Shown: positions 1 to 11,685 of the stretch, one piece after another | Position numbering within the stretch: the first letter of the stretch is position 1 | Layout: each line of letters opens with the position of its first letter | Assembly (NCBI GenBank): GCA_947628815.1 | Contig: CANRBJ010000005.1 | Span: 1 to 64,000 of the forward strand | Length of the DNA: 64,000 nt | Reading direction: 5' to 3' | From: an uncultured Clostridia bacterium | GTDB lineage: Bacteria; Bacillota; Clostridia; TANB77; CAG-508 | Translations under genes and position numbers: made by a program | Notes under the pieces: generated by a model | The model's input: only the letters and a program-made list of their open reading frames with translations | Database searches by the model: none | What the model was told of the DNA's origin: nothing

Positions 1-110
1 CTTATTTTATATTAACACAAATACCACATAAAATCAAGTATTTTTTATGTGGTATTTTTTTCCTTTTATTTATTTTTTATATTTACACTTGTTTGCAAGA
101 ATTCTTTACA

Positions 111-929
111 TTATTCATTTAAAACATATCCTGTTGTATCTGGTTTTACAACATCTGTATCTTTTACTACTCCGTATTCATATTTATAATCTACAGTTTT
201 GTTATTTTGGTTATCTATCATTTTTATTGCTAATCCAGTATTAACATCAATAAATTTTTCTGTATTTCCATCTTTAATAATATAACATTCTTTTCCATTA
301 AGATTTATTTTATTTATATTTGTAGAAAAAGCCATATATAAATTATCTAAAAAGATATCTGATGTAAAAGATATAGGTTGCACCGAAATATCTCCCATTT
401 CTTTTAGTATCTTTGTTTTTCCATTATCTATTAAAGAAATTTTTTCATCTTTTGATTTATAAAGCACTTGTTTTATTTCTTTTGTTTCTTCAGTATATGA
501 TGTTATTTTTACTAATGTTTTATCTTGTTTGTAATATGCTTCTGTTATTGTCATTTTTCCTTCTCCAAAAGATTCTAGTCTTAAATAATAATTCTGACTA
601 TTTTTGTATTCTTTTGCTTTATTAGATAAGTTTGTAAGAATTACTACTTTTCTCCCTATTATTATTGCAAACAATATAATTATAATTAGTATTATGTTTC
701 GTAATAATTTTAACTTATTATTATACTTTTTTATATATTTTACTTCTCTACCATCTTGTCTTACAGCATTTATTTTAAAATCCTTTTTCATATTATCTAA
801 TACTTTCTGACACTCACTACATTCTTTTAAATGTTCTTTAATAAAATTATTAGTTTCTTCATTTGTTAATTTTTCAATGTAATTAGGTAATAAATCTTGA
901 ACAATTTTACAATCTTTTTTCTCTTTCAT
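111..929 (-). CDS. anti-sigma factor (zinc-finger type N-terminus, single TM)
   Basis: ORF 111..938; MKEKKDCKIVQDLLPNYIEKLTNEETNNFIKEHLKECSECQKVL zinc-finger anti-sigma pattern (HxxxCxxC), TM segment, directly downstream of an ECF sigma gene. Confidence 0.8.
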   Translation of the reverse strand: MKEKKDCKIVQDLLPNYIEKLTNEETNNFIKEHLKECSECQKVLDNMKKDFKINAVRQDGREVKYIKKYNNKLKLLRNIILIIIILFAIIIGRKVVILTNLSNKAKEYKNSQNYYLRLESFGEGKMTITEAYYKQDKTLVKITSYTEETKEIKQVLYKSKDEKISLIDNGKTKILKEMGDISVQPISFTSDIFLDNLYMAFSTNINKINLNGKECYIIKDGNTEKFIDVNTGLAIKMIDNQNNKTVDYKYEYGVVKDTDVVKPDTTGYVLNE

Positions 930-930
930 A

Positions 931-1408
931 TCAATCAACCTCCTTTAATTGATTTTTGCCTCGATAAAATGTTACTCTAGCCCAATTTTCTGTTTGATTC
1001 AAAATAACTCCTATTTCTTTAAAACTTAATTCTCCTGTTATTCTTAAATAAATTACTTCTCTTGTTTTTTCATCTAATTTTTGCATTTTTCTATATAAAG
1101 ATATTTTTTCATCATTAGAAATTATTTGTTCTTCTGTATTATCATTTGAGCCGAATTTCTAAAAATTTTTCATCAATATTTATAACTTTTTTATTCTTCT
1201 TACAGTAGTCATACCATAAATTCTTAGCAATTTGACATAACCATACTGAAATTTTACATTCTCCTTTATATGTGTCAATTTTTTTAACTGCTTTATAAAA
1301 AGTTTCCTGTGTGAGTTCTTCAGAAATATCATTATTTCGAGTTAAACAGAATAAGTATTTGTTTACTGTTTCAAAATATTGTTTATATATCTGTTCCATA
1401 TCCTGCAT
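931..1408 (-). CDS. ECF RNA polymerase sigma factor, needs +1 frameshift at CGGC (1150-1153)
   Basis: ORF 1142..1408 carries sigma region 2 and stops 2 codons after an in-frame CGG. The +1 frame continues GSNDNTEEQIISNDEKISLYRKMQKLDEKTREVIYLRITGELSFKEIGVILNQTENWARVTFYRGKNQLKEVD*, a sigma region 4, ending at 931 next to the anti-sigma gene. Confidence 0.85.
1150..1153 (-). other. CGGC +1 frameshift site (ATT CGGC TCA)
   Basis: In-frame CGG; skipping C restores sigma region 4. Confidence 0.85.
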
Positions 1409-1551
1409 AACTTTTATCCTCCTTTACTAATATGACGATTAAATTTAAAATTCGTTACAAGATTTTTCAAAAAATTTAATTTTTCTAATTTTATTTTCTT
1501 ATTGCTTTTCAAACTTCCTCCAATCACAAATTTGAAAATACAGAATAACAT

Positions 1552-1603
1552 AAAAAAAGAACATTAAATAGTTTGCTTAAACTTTTTTAATGTTCTTTTT
1601 TTA
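1552..1603. terminator. Rho-independent terminator
   Basis: aaaaaaagaacattaaa ... tttaatgttcttttttt inverted repeat. Confidence 0.75.
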
Positions 1604-1628
1604 TGTTCTCTATATTATCGATATTGTC

Positions 1629-1949
1629 TTAATTTTCTCTTTGTATTCCATGTTTTGCTTTTTCTTTTTGTTCTCGTACTTCTTGTGCTCTTTCTTGTGC
1701 TTTTTGTACAGAAATAGTTTCTTTTTGTACAAAATCTTTTTTATCATCTAAAGGTATATAAACACTGCTAACTCTTTCTTCTAATTCACTAATTGCGCTA
1801 GTGTTTGTTGCTTTTTCTATTTCTTTTAATTCTTCTACATTTTCTGTATTAATTTCATCGTTCTTTGTTAATGGCTCTATCATTAATTTAATTGCTTCTA
1901 TTATTTTTTTTAAACCAGAAACCTCACGAACTTGATTTGCTCGACTCAT
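1629..1949 (-). CDS. hypothetical protein, charged/coiled
   Basis: 106 aa ORF, isolated by terminators. Confidence 0.55.
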   Translation of the reverse strand: MSRANQVREVSGLKKIIEAIKLMIEPLTKNDEINTENVEELKEIEKATNTSAISELEERVSSVYIPLDDKKDFVQKETISVQKAQERAQEVREQKEKAKHGIQREN

Positions 1950-2013
1950 ATCTTCCTCCTAAATTTTAATAGGTTATTGCCTATTTTTTTGAAATCTATA
2001 TTTAGTTTAACAT

Positions 2014-2049
2014 AAAATAGCGAAAAAATCAATACTTTTTCGCTATTTT
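2014..2049. terminator. Rho-independent terminator
   Basis: aaaatagcgaaaaa...tttttcgctatttt inverted repeat. Confidence 0.7.
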
Positions 2050-2078
2050 GCTTATTCTTATTTTTATATAAAAATTTA

Positions 2079-3176
2079 TTAATTCATATAGTCTCTTAAT
2101 TTCTTACTTCTACTTGGATGTCTTAGTTTCCTTAGTGCCTTTGCTTCTATTTGTCTTATCCTTTCTCTTGTAACTTCAAACTCTCTTCCTACTTCTTCTA
2201 AAGTTCTTGCTTTACCGTCTTCTAAACCAAACCTAAGCTTTAGTACTTTTGCCTCTCTTGGGGTTAGTGTATTCATAACTTCTTCTAATTGCTCTTTTAA
2301 TAGCGTATATGCTGCTGAATCGTGAGGCGCTGGAGAATCATCATCTTGTATGAAATCTCCTAAGTGGCTATCATCTTCTTCTCCTATTGGAGTTTCAAGA
2401 GATACTGGATCTTGTGCAATTTTTTGTATTTCCATTACTTTTTCAATTGGCATTTCTAATTCTTCAGCTAACTCTTCTGGCGTTGGTTCTCTTCCTAGTT
2501 TTTGTAACAAGTGTCTTGATGTACGAATTAGTTTATTTATAGTTTCTACCATATGAACAGGAATTCTTATTGTTCTTGCTTGGTCTGCAATTGCTCTTGT
2601 AATTGCTTGACGAATCCACCATGTTGCATAGGTACTAAACTTGAATCCTTTTTCATAATCGAATTTATCAACTGCTTTTATTAATCCCATATTTCCTTCT
2701 TGGATTAAATCTAAAAATAGCATTCCTCTACCTACATATTTTTTAGCAATACTTACAACAAGTCTTAGGTTTGATTCTGCAAGTTTTTGTTTTGCTTCTT
2801 CATCTCCCTCTAGTACTTTTTTTGCTATTTCTAATTCTTCCTCATAACTAAGAAGTGGTATTCTTCCTATTTCTCTTAAATACATTCTTACAGGGTCATC
2901 TGTACTTACCCCTTCTAAATTACTTATATTTAAGTCTTCTACTTTAATATCTTCTACTTCTTCTAAATCTTCTAAATTTGGTCCTTCATCATCTAAATCT
3001 TCATTTATATTAACATTTAATTCTTCAAAAGCATCAAACACCTTTTCAATTTCTTCAGCATCAGCATTATCTAGTTCTGAAGCAATTTCTCCATATGTTA
3101 TTCTTCCTTGTTTTTTTGCTTTTTCAATAATATTTTGCACTTTATCATTTTCTACTTTGTTTTCATTGTCTGCCAC
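2079..3176 (-). CDS. rpoD: RNA polymerase primary sigma factor RpoD/SigA
   Basis: [75 protein letters not shown]-terminal [23 protein letters not shown]. Confidence 0.98.
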   Translation of the reverse strand: MADNENKVENDKVQNIIEKAKKQGRITYGEIASELDNADAEEIEKVFDAFEELNVNINEDLDDEGPNLEDLEEVEDIKVEDLNISNLEGVSTDDPVRMYLREIGRIPLLSYEEELEIAKKVLEGDEEAKQKLAESNLRLVVSIAKKYVGRGMLFLDLIQEGNMGLIKAVDKFDYEKGFKFSTYATWWIRQAITRAIADQARTIRIPVHMVETINKLIRTSRHLLQKLGREPTPEELAEELEMPIEKVMEIQKIAQDPVSLETPIGEEDDSHLGDFIQDDDSPAPHDSAAYTLLKEQLEEVMNTLTPREAKVLKLRFGLEDGKARTLEEVGREFEVTRERIRQIEAKALRKLRHPSRSKKLRDYMN

Positions 3177-3187
3177 TTTTTTACCCC

Positions 3188-4975
3188 CTATTTCATTTTT
3201 GCAATTTGTATAATTAACTTGCTTAACTTTTCTTCTAACTCTTTACTTTCTTCATTAGATAAATCAGTATTCTTTAATCTTTCTACAATTTCATTTTTTT
3301 CATCTATTAATTTTTCTTTTTCATACAAATTTAATAAATCTTCAATCGCCTTATTATTATCTGTAATTTCAAAATCATCTGCCATTATACTTGTTATATG
3401 GTTTATTTGTGATTGTTCCTCTAATAAATCTAATATGTTATTACTATCTCCTTTTTCAAAATGTTCATACAATATCTTAGCAATTTTTCTATTTTCCTCT
3501 AACTTGAAATCTTCTGGTTGTATTTTTTTACTAATTTGCGGATATGCATTTATATCTGGATTAATTAATAAAGATATAATCATATTTTCTCTTTTAATAA
3601 AAGCATCGCTAACTTTATGTACTTTTTTAATATCTTCTTGCGATTGTACTCTAATCTGTCTTTGTAACACTTTTACCCCTTTACTATCCGCATATTTTAG
3701 TTTATTAGATTCACCATATATTGCTTCTTTTGAAATTCCATATTCTTTTGAAATTTTATCAACATATATTTCCCTTTCAATACTATTGTCCACTTTTGAT
3801 AAAATTTTTGCAATTTCGTTTAAAAATTTTATTTTATCACTTGCTGTTTCTATTTTTAAGTTGTTTTTTAAAACTTTTACTTTAAATTCAACAAGCGATA
3901 TAGCATTTTCAACACACTTTTCAAACCTTCCGCTTCCATATTTTATAACATATTCATCTGGATCTTTCACATCTCCATCTAGTTGTAAAATACGTATATC
4001 ACATCCTAAATTCTGTAATATCTCCATACCTCTTATAGTTGCTGCTTGTCCTGCCCCATCTGCATCATATCCAATAATTACAAGTGATGCATACTTTCTT
4101 AAAAGTCTTCCCTGCTGTTCTGTAAGTGCTGTTCCAAGAGAAGCTACAACATTAGTAATGCCTCTTTGGTATAAAGAAATTGCGTCCATATAGCCTTCTA
4201 CTATAATAATTTTATCTTTTCCACTTTTTTTGGCAACGTTTAACCCAAAAAGTTGCCTTCCTTTGCTATAAACAATGTTTTCTGGTGAATTAATGTACTT
4301 TGGTTTACTATCATCTAGTACTCTTCCACCAAAGGCAATTACTCTATCTTGAATATCTTTAATAGGAAACATAAGCCTAGCTTTGAATTTATCGTAGAAT
4401 TGACCTTTTTGTGATTTACTTACTAAACTAGAAGCTAGTATTTCCTCATCTGAAAAGCCTTGTGCCTTTAGTGCTTTATATAATTCATCAAAGCTTGTGG
4501 AAAAACCAATTTGAAAAGTTTTTAGGGTATTACTGTCTAATTTCCTTTTTTTCACATATTCTTGTGCTAGTTTTGCATTTTGTTTATATAAGTTTTCATG
4601 AAAAAAAAGTGCAGTATACTTATTAATTTGGTATACCTTTTCCTTTAATCTTATTCTATCTGCATCTTGTCCATTTTCTAGCGTTGGTAATGTTATTCCG
4701 CTTCTTTCAGCAAGAGTTTCTAATGTTTGTTTAAAATCTAAGTTTTCAATTTTACTAACAAAATGAATAACATTTCCTCCTACTCCACATCCAAAACAGT
4801 GAAATATTTGCTTATCTGGAGATACAGAAAATGAAGGGGATTTTTCTTTGTGAAATGGACATAGCCCAAAGAAATTTCTACCACTTCTTTTTAGGACTAC
4901 ATATTGTGATATTACATCTACTATGTCATTACTATTTCTAATTTCATCAATTAGTTCATCACTATATCGTACCAT
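3188..4975 (-). CDS. dnaG: DNA primase
   Basis: [30 protein letters not shown] zinc finger; Toprim [16 protein letters not shown]. Confidence 0.97.
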   Translation of the reverse strand: MVRYSDELIDEIRNSNDIVDVISQYVVLKRSGRNFFGLCPFHKEKSPSFSVSPDKQIFHCFGCGVGGNVIHFVSKIENLDFKQTLETLAERSGITLPTLENGQDADRIRLKEKVYQINKYTALFFHENLYKQNAKLAQEYVKKRKLDSNTLKTFQIGFSTSFDELYKALKAQGFSDEEILASSLVSKSQKGQFYDKFKARLMFPIKDIQDRVIAFGGRVLDDSKPKYINSPENIVYSKGRQLFGLNVAKKSGKDKIIIVEGYMDAISLYQRGITNVVASLGTALTEQQGRLLRKYASLVIIGYDADGAGQAATIRGMEILQNLGCDIRILQLDGDVKDPDEYVIKYGSGRFEKCVENAISLVEFKVKVLKNNLKIETASDKIKFLNEIAKILSKVDNSIEREIYVDKISKEYGISKEAIYGESNKLKYADSKGVKVLQRQIRVQSQEDIKKVHKVSDAFIKRENMIISLLINPDINAYPQISKKIQPEDFKLEENRKIAKILYEHFEKGDSNNILDLLEEQSQINHITSIMADDFEITDNNKAIEDLLNLYEKEKLIDEKNEIVERLKNTDLSNEESKELEEKLSKLIIQIAKMK

Positions 4976-5099
4976 TTTTCATTCCCTTCTTGCATACTAT
5001 TATACTATTCGACAGAAATTTTCTAAATCCCCCTACTTCACATAAAATAAAGAGAATATATTTTATATTCCCTTTATTTTCTATTTTTACTTCATTATT

Positions 5100-5663
5100 T
5101 TAATTTGCATTTGTATCGTCAAATGGTATAAATTTATTAACAACATTTTGTACTGGCTCTATATTATCCAATTCAAACTCTTTAAATGACGCATTAATTT
5201 TATTTTCAATTAGCCCTTCTACTTCATCTTCCGAAGAATTTTCTGCAAGAACTAATTCACTTACTAAAATTTGTTTTGCATTAGATAACATTTTCTTTTC
5301 TCCTGTTGATAAGCCTTTTTCTTTTTGTTTAAAAGATAGGTTTCTAACAACATCTGCTATTTCATAAATATCTCCTGTTTTCATTTTTTCCATATTATCA
5401 CGATATCTTTTATTCCAATTCATAGACATTTCTGTTTTATCTTCTTCTAAAATAGAAAATACTTTATCAGCAGAAGCCTTGTCTATAACTCCTCTTACTC
5501 CAATTTCTTCTGCCTTATTTATTGGTACCATTACTTTTACTTCTCCTGGCATCTTTAGTACATAATAAGATTGCTTTTCTCCTAAAATATCTTTTTCTTC
5601 TATTGCATCTATTGTTCCTGCCCCGTGCATTGGGTATACTACATGATCTCCTACATTAAACAT
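5100..5663 (-). CDS. CarD family transcriptional regulator
   Basis: MFNVGDHVVYPMHGAGTIDAIEEKDILGEKQSYYVLKMPG. Confidence 0.93.
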   Translation of the reverse strand: MFNVGDHVVYPMHGAGTIDAIEEKDILGEKQSYYVLKMPGEVKVMVPINKAEEIGVRGVIDKASADKVFSILEEDKTEMSMNWNKRYRDNMEKMKTGDIYEIADVVRNLSFKQKEKGLSTGEKKMLSNAKQILVSELVLAENSSEDEVEGLIENKINASFKEFELDNIEPVQNVVNKFIPFDDTNAN

Positions 5664-5789
5664 ACTGTCATTTCTCCTCCTTAGAAATATCTATATATCG
5701 ATAAAAAAACGCGATTTTTTTGTTAAACCTATGATGTATATGTAATCGCTCTTTCCTTTTTCTGTTTTTAACTATATTAATTATACTAC

Positions 5790-5828
5790 AAAAATTACCA
5801 AAAGTCAAAAGATTTTTGGTAATTTTTT
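5790..5828. terminator. Rho-independent terminator
   Basis: aaaaattaccaaaa...tttttggtaattttt. Confidence 0.65.
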
Positions 5829-5906
5829 TCTTACGGATATCTCTATTTATAACGAGTTTGCGATATCTACTGAGGTTTACGGTTTTATTTTACAAAAAGT
5901 CATTTT

Positions 5907-6368
5907 TCATTTGCTAGTAGAACCAAAACCACCTAATCTTTCTCCTTCTGCTTCATCATCATCTGAAATTAAATATTTTTGAAAAATTGCTTGACCTATT
6001 GCTTCACCTTTTTTTATTGTTATATCTTCTTCTTTTATATTATAAAAAGCAAACATAATATGACCATCATTGTCTGGATTTCCATAATAATCTTTATCTA
6101 TTACGCCAACACTATTTGCTACAATTAATCCTTTTTTCTTTGGGTTTGAACTTCTATTATATAATAATAAAACTTCATCCTCTTGCATATATGCCTTTAG
6201 TCCTGTTTTTACTAAAGTAGGATTCATACCTTTTTTAAAACTTGGTATAACTACGTCTTCTGCTGCTTCTATATCATATCCTGCTGAATATTTTGTTTTT
6301 CTAATTGGTAAATTTATTTGTTTATTTTCATATCCTTTTGCAATTTCAAAACCACGTATTTTTTCCAT
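5907..6368 (-). CDS. dut: dUTP diphosphatase
   Basis: SAGYDIEAAEDVVIP; NRSSNPKKKGLIVANSVGVIDKDYYGNPDNDGHI; C-terminal ERLGGFGSTSK. Confidence 0.93.
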   Translation of the reverse strand: MEKIRGFEIAKGYENKQINLPIRKTKYSAGYDIEAAEDVVIPSFKKGMNPTLVKTGLKAYMQEDEVLLLYNRSSNPKKKGLIVANSVGVIDKDYYGNPDNDGHIMFAFYNIKEEDITIKKGEAIGQAIFQKYLISDDDEAEGERLGGFGSTSK

Positions 6369-6431
6369 TTTTCTTTTTCTCCTTCTTTATTTTCTCATTC
6401 ACATTTTATTATATGTGTTTTTTTTTGTCAA

Positions 6432-6785
6432 TTATTTTTTCATATTTACTCCTACAATTCCGCCTATCATACCTGCAAGTATTGAAAGAATTATCATAAT
6501 AATTGAATACATATTTAAAGAAAATCCTGTTGTTACAATACTTGAAATTACATATAAACCTATAATATATATAATACCAATAATTCCTCCATATACAATT
6601 CCATTTTTCTTTACTTTTATTGTACCAATACTTGCTCCTAATAATATGCTAATCATTGTAATAATAATTATTACTGGCGCTACTACATCTTCTGTTATGT
6701 TTGTATAGGTTAAAATAATCGAAAATAAAAATAATAGAAGTAATGTAAATATAAAAGATATCACTAATCCCTTAAAAACATTCAT
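6432..6785 (-). CDS. TIGR04086-like four-TM membrane protein
   Basis: hydrophobic ORF with four TM stretches. Confidence 0.6.
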   Translation of the reverse strand: MNVFKGLVISFIFTLLLLFLFSIILTYTNITEDVVAPVIIIITMISILLGASIGTIKVKKNGIVYGGIIGIIYIIGLYVISSIVTTGFSLNMYSIIMIILSILAGMIGGIVGVNMKK

Positions 6786-6885
6786 AAAACTATTGTTATT
6801 ATTTATATTCCCGAGTCTCTATTAAACTTTTCATATATACCTCCTAACTACTAAAGTATATGGATATTTTTTTTATTTAGAACAT

Positions 6886-6944
6886 AAAAAAAGCTAGATA
6901 AAACTTTATAGTCCTACCTAGTTTTATATTTTAAGCTTTTTTTG
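6886..6944 (-). terminator. terminator after rplT
   Basis: aaaaaaagctagataaaact...agttttat...aagcttttttt. Confidence 0.65.
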
Positions 6945-7281
6945 CAATTTCTGCTATTTCTGTAAAAGCTTTTGGATCCGTTACTGCAATTTCTGCAAGC
7001 ATTTTTCTGTTGATTGTAACATTTGCTTTTTTTAATCCAGCAATTAATTTGCTATATGTTAAACCATTCATTCTTGCTGCTGCATTAATTCTTGTTATCC
7101 ATAGTTTTCTAAAATTACTTTTTTTATCTTTTCTTCCTACATATGAATATACACCAGATTTCATAACAGCTTGTTTTGCCATTCTAAAACGATAGTGTTT
7201 TGCACCATAGTATCCTTTTGCTTGTTTTAATATTTTTTTATGTTTTTTTCGTGTAATAATTGCACTTTTTACTCTTGCCAT
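6931..7281 (-). CDS. rplT: 50S ribosomal protein L20
   Basis: [43 protein letters not shown]. Confidence 0.98.
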   Translation of the reverse strand: MARVKSAIITRKKHKKILKQAKGYYGAKHYRFRMAKQAVMKSGVYSYVGRKDKKSNFRKLWITRINAAARMNGLTYSKLIAGLKKANVTINRKMLAEIAVTDPKAFTEIAEIAKKA

Positions 7282-7314
7282 TTTTATTTCTCCTTTCTAC
7301 TTATATTCCGAATT

Positions 7315-7515
7315 CTAGTTACCATATGGTAATAATTTCTTAATTCCTGCTTCAACTGTTTTATCAGCATAAGCATTTGCTTTTCTAGACATTTTTTGTC
7401 TAGGTGTTTTTGTTGCTAATCTGTGTCTTCCATTTGCTGTTGTTCTTTTTACTTTTCCTGTAGCTGTATAGTTATATCTTTTCTTTGCAGCTTTGTTTGT
7501 TTTTAATTTTGGCAT
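7315..7515 (-). CDS. rpmI: 50S ribosomal protein L35
   Basis: MPKLKTNKAAKKRYNYTATGKVKRTTANGRHRLATKTPRQKM. Confidence 0.97.
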   Translation of the reverse strand: MPKLKTNKAAKKRYNYTATGKVKRTTANGRHRLATKTPRQKMSRKANAYADKTVEAGIKKLLPYGN

Positions 7516-7557
7516 AATATCCAAACTCCCTTCTTACATAATTTTATCTATTACTTT

Positions 7558-8067
7558 TTAAGCTTTTTTAGCTAATATAATAAACATATTTTTACCTTCT
7601 AATATTGGCTTTTTTTCTGGAACAGATATATCTGATAGTTCTTCCATAAATTTATTAAGTATGTTTTCTCCTTGTTTTACATAGTTTAATTCTCTACCTC
7701 TAAAACGTACTGTAATTTTTACTTTGCAACCATCTTCAATAAACTTTCTAGCATTTTTTACTTTAAAATTAAAATCATGTTCTTCTGTATTTGGTGTAAT
7801 TCTTAGTTCTTTTAATTCAAAAGTTTTTTGTTTCTTCTTGGCTTCTTTTTCTTTTTTTGCTTGCTCAAATTTATATTTTCCATAGTTCATAATTTTACAA
7901 ACTGGTGGATTTCCATTTGGTGCAACTAATACTAAATCCAAGTTTTTGTCATACGCAATTTCTAAAGCTTTTTGTGTATCCATAACACCTTGTTTTTGAC
8001 CTTCTTCGTCAATTAATTGTACTTGCCTCACGCGTATTTGTTCATTAATTGGTAATTCTTGTTTTAT
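7558..8067 (-). CDS. infC: translation initiation factor IF-3, probable ATA start codon
   Basis: ORF homology extends upstream of 8031 as KQELPINEQIRVRQVQLIDEEGQKQGVM; GGAGG lies 8 nt before ATA at 8067..8065; no ATG/GTG/TTG at that position. Confidence 0.9.
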   Translation of the reverse strand: MKQELPINEQIRVRQVQLIDEEGQKQGVMDTQKALEIAYDKNLDLVLVAPNGNPPVCKIMNYGKYKFEQAKKEKEAKKKQKTFELKELRITPNTEEHDFNFKVKNARKFIEDGCKVKITVRFRGRELNYVKQGENILNKFMEELSDISVPEKKPILEGKNMFIILAKKA

Positions 8068-8090
8068 CTAAAACACCTCCAAAAAAATAA

Positions 8091-8230
8091 GATTGACCTT
8101 ATCGCCAATCCACACACTCATACTACCATTAAGTAGTATTATAAAACTATGTTTATAACCTTTTTCCTAAAATAGATAAGGTGAGAAGTGGATGACTTCT
8201 TCTTTACAGTGAATAATTATATAACATAGT
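8091..8230 (-). promoter_or_regulatory. infC-rpmI-rplT leader with putative attenuator
   Basis: Terminator-like gattggcgataaggtcaatcttattttttt (8091-8110 plus T tract) and an upstream ACCTTATC (8175-8182) exactly complementary to GATAAGGT in the terminator (8096-8103). Confidence 0.6.
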
Positions 8231-8371
8231 TTTCCACTTGTCAATCATTTTTTTAGAATTTTTTCGTTTGTACGAAGACAAGAACAGAATTTCGTAAAAG
8301 TATTGAAAAAGCCTAAAAAATATGGTATTAATATTACAAAATTAATTTCAGCAAGATAGGAAGTGAAAAAC

Positions 8372-8924
8372 ATGGAAACAAACTTAGTATATTTTGATGA
8401 AACAGGTGATGACGGATTAATAAAGACTTCAAGTGAAACCTTTATTTTAACAAGTATATATATGACGTCAAAAACAAGACTATGCAATATTAGAAAATGC
8501 CTTAAAGTATAATATACAAAGAATTGATAATGATAGTAATGGAAGTTGGAATTATATGATTATAACAGACAAGGGAAGAATAGCACCAATGAGAAAAACA
8601 GCAAGAGCAATCAGAGCATATAATCCAATACAATCAAAGTATTCTCACACGTTTAAAAATCAACCAATATTAGGATTAATAGAAGATATATTAGAAAAGG
8701 ACTCTCAAGAATCATATTTTATACAAATATGTGATTTTATTTCATATTTTGTTCATTTATATTATAAATGTTGTGTAAATAAGAATGATTTACCTAATAG
8801 AGTAGGAAAACTAATTGATAAAAAATTTATTGGAAGTGTAATGGCTACATTAAAAAAGTCAAATACCTTGAATCTGAATGCTAATAAATCAAATAGGTAT
8901 GGATTAGTAATTTATCCAAAATAA
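8372..8924 (+). pseudogene. DUF3800-type protein remnant, internally deleted and frameshifted
   Basis: N-term METNLVYFDETGDDGLIKTSSETFILTSIYMTS in one frame; AILENALKYNIQRIDNDSNGSWNYMIITDKGRIAPMRKTARAIRAYNPIQSKY... in another; core missing. Confidence 0.7.
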
Positions 8925-9144
8925 AAAACACCACCTACGACACATTCGTGCTTTCAGTAGTTCAATATTATTGAATTAAAATATTTTACAAATGTCAACA
9001 CATTTTTCAAAAATACTAAAAAATATGGTTGCTGTTTATTTCTATGGTAATTTCATGAAATTTCCCTGGTTTATTTCATTTTTCTCTTTTCTTTCTATAA
9101 AATTTGTTATATAATATTCAAAAAATAAAAAAGGATGGATGGTT

Positions 9145-11535
9145 ATGTCATATAATTTTAGAGAAGTTGAAAAAAAATGGCAAGATTATTGGAATGAACA
9201 TGAAACATTTAAAACTGATATGTGGGATTTTAGTAAACCAAAATTTTATGCTCTTGATATGTTTCCTTATCCTTCTGGCCAAGGATTACATGTTGGGCAT
9301 CCAGAAGGTTACACTGCAACTGATGTTGTTTGTAGGATGAAAAGAATGCAAGGCTACAATGTTCTTCATCCAATGGGATGGGATGCTTTCGGTCTTCCTG
9401 CTGAGCAATATGCTATAAAAACTGGAAAACACCCTGCTGGATTTACTTTAAATAATATTAAAACTTTTAAAAGACAATTAAAAATGCTTGGCTTTTCTTT
9501 TGATTGGGATAAAGAAATTTCTACTGCTGATCCAAAGTATTATAAGTGGACTCAGTGGATTTTTAGTAACTTATATAAAGATGGTTATGCAAAATTAATT
9601 GATATGCCTGTTAATTGGTGTGAAGAATTGGGAACTGTTCTTTCTAATGATGAAGTTATTAATGGAAAAAGTGAACGTGGTGGATATCCTGTTGTTAGAA
9701 AAAATATGAAACAATGGGTATTAGATATTCCAAAATATGCTGATATTTTATTAGATGGTCTAGATGAACTAGATTGGCCAGAATCTACAAAAGAAATTCA
9801 AAGGAACTGGATTGGTAAATCTGTTGGTGCAGAGGTTAATTTTAAAATATCTGGTAATGATAGCCTTTCATTTACTGTATTTACTACAAGACCAGATACT
9901 TTATTTGGAGCAACATACTGTGTACTTGCCCCAGAACATGAATTAGTTTCAAAAATTACTACAAGTGACAAATTAAAAGATGTTCAAGATTATATAAATA
10001 CTGCAAGTTCAAAATCTGATTTAGAAAGAACCGAATTAAATAAAGAAAAAACAGGTGTGTTTACAGGAGCATATGCTATTAACCCAGTAAATAACAAAGA
10101 AATACCAATTTGGATTTCAGATTACGTTCTTGCAAGTTACGGTACAGGTGCAATTATGGCTGTTCCTGCGCATGATCAAAGAGATTATGAATTTGCAACA
10201 AAATTTGGTATTGACATTATCCCTGTATTAGAAGGTGGAGATATATCTAAAGAAGCCTTCACAGAAGATGGTCTTCATATTAATTCTGAATTTTTAAATG
10301 GTCTTAATAAAGAAGATGCTATTAATAAAATGATTCTATGGCTTGAAGATAATAATATTGGTACAAAAAAAGTAAATTATAAATTACGTGAATGGATTTT
10401 TGCAAGACAAAGATATTGGGGAGAACCTATTCCTATTATTCATTTTGAAGATGGAATGAAAGTTTTAGACGATTCAGAACTTCCACTTATTTTACCAGAG
10501 TTAGAAGATTATAACCCTTCTAAAACAGGCGCTTCTCCTTTAGATAAAGCAACTAATTGGGTAAATGTTTCTATTAACGGAAAAAATGGAAAAAGAGAAA
10601 CCTCTACAATGCCAGGTTCTGCTGGTTCTAGCTGGTATTTCTTACGTTACATTGACCCACACAATGATAAAGAATTTGCAAACCAAGAATTACTAAAACA
10701 CTGGCTACCAGTTGATTTATATATGGGTGGTCCAGAACATGCAGTAGGTCATTTATTATATTCAAGATTTTGGAATAATTATTTATATAATAAAGGTCTT
10801 GTTCCTGTAAAAGAACCATTTGCAAAACTTCGCCATCAAGGTATGATTCTTGGTTCAAATGGTGAAAAAATGAGTAAATCAAAAGGTAATGTAGTAAATC
10901 CAGATGATATGGTTCGTGAATATGGAGCAGATAGCTTAAGAATATATGAAATGTTTATGGGGCCAATTGATGCTGCAAAACCATGGGATCCAAATGGAAT
11001 TGAGGGTTCTAAGAAATTTATAGACCGTGTTTATAGATTATATGTAGAATCTGATAAAATAAAAGAGACACAAAATCCAGAACTTGAAAAACTATATCAC
11101 TATACAGTTAAAAAGGTAACAAACGATTATGAAAATATGGAATTTAATACTGCAATTAGCCAGATGATGATTTTCATTAACGCAGTTTACAAACAAGATA
11201 TATTTCCAAAAGAATATGCAACCGCTTTCTTACAACTACTAAACCCTGTTGCACCACATATTACAGAAGAACTATGGCAAAAACTTGGAAATAATGAGTC
11301 TATTGCATATTCTACTTGGCCTACTTATGATGAAGAAAAAATTGTACAAGATACATTTAATCTTCCAATTCAAGTAAATGGTAAACTAAGAAGTAATATC
11401 GATATTCCAATGAATTTACCTAAAGAAGAAGTAAAACAAATTGCACATAAGCAAGTTGCAACTTACCTTGAAGGAAAAGAAATAGTAAAAGAAATCTATG
11501 TAAAAAATAAAATTTATAACATTGTTGTAAAATAA
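9145..11535 (+). CDS. leuS: leucyl-tRNA synthetase
   Basis: [39 protein letters not shown]. Confidence 0.98.
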   Translation: MSYNFREVEKKWQDYWNEHETFKTDMWDFSKPKFYALDMFPYPSGQGLHVGHPEGYTATDVVCRMKRMQGYNVLHPMGWDAFGLPAEQYAIKTGKHPAGFTLNNIKTFKRQLKMLGFSFDWDKEISTADPKYYKWTQWIFSNLYKDGYAKLIDMPVNWCEELGTVLSNDEVINGKSERGGYPVVRKNMKQWVLDIPKYADILLDGLDELDWPESTKEIQRNWIGKSVGAEVNFKISGNDSLSFTVFTTRPDTLFGATYCVLAPEHELVSKITTSDKLKDVQDYINTASSKSDLERTELNKEKTGVFTGAYAINPVNNKEIPIWISDYVLASYGTGAIMAVPAHDQRDYEFATKFGIDIIPVLEGGDISKEAFTEDGLHINSEFLNGLNKEDAINKMILWLEDNNIGTKKVNYKLREWIFARQRYWGEPIPIIHFEDGMKVLDDSELPLILPELEDYNPSKTGASPLDKATNWVNVSINGKNGKRETSTMPGSAGSSWYFLRYIDPHNDKEFANQELLKHWLPVDLYMGGPEHAVGHLLYSRFWNNYLYNKGLVPVKEPFAKLRHQGMILGSNGEKMSKSKGNVVNPDDMVREYGADSLRIYEMFMGPIDAAKPWDPNGIEGSKKFIDRVYRLYVESDKIKETQNPELEKLYHYTVKKVTNDYENMEFNTAISQMMIFINAVYKQDIFPKEYATAFLQLLNPVAPHITEELWQKLGNNESIAYSTWPTYDEEKIVQDTFNLPIQVNGKLRSNIDIPMNLPKEEVKQIAHKQVATYLEGKEIVKEIYVKNKIYNIVVK

Positions 11536-11685
11536 TAAATTATTGAATTTAAGTATGGTTATTTATATTTTATAAATATTTATTGTAACAAAAACGTAAC
11601 AAAAGTTTAATACCTTCGAAACAGATTTTTATCGAATTTTGTTGTATAATATTTAAGGTAATTTACTAAGGAGAAAGTATAAAAT

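Noticed and set aside
3108-4193. 361-aa plus-strand ORF opposite dnaG
   Set aside because: Antisense shadow of dnaG, low-complexity hydrophobic composition typical of AT-rich antisense frames.
8245-8487. 80-aa minus-strand ORF
   Set aside because: Lies antisense to the DUF3800 remnant; no homology-like features.
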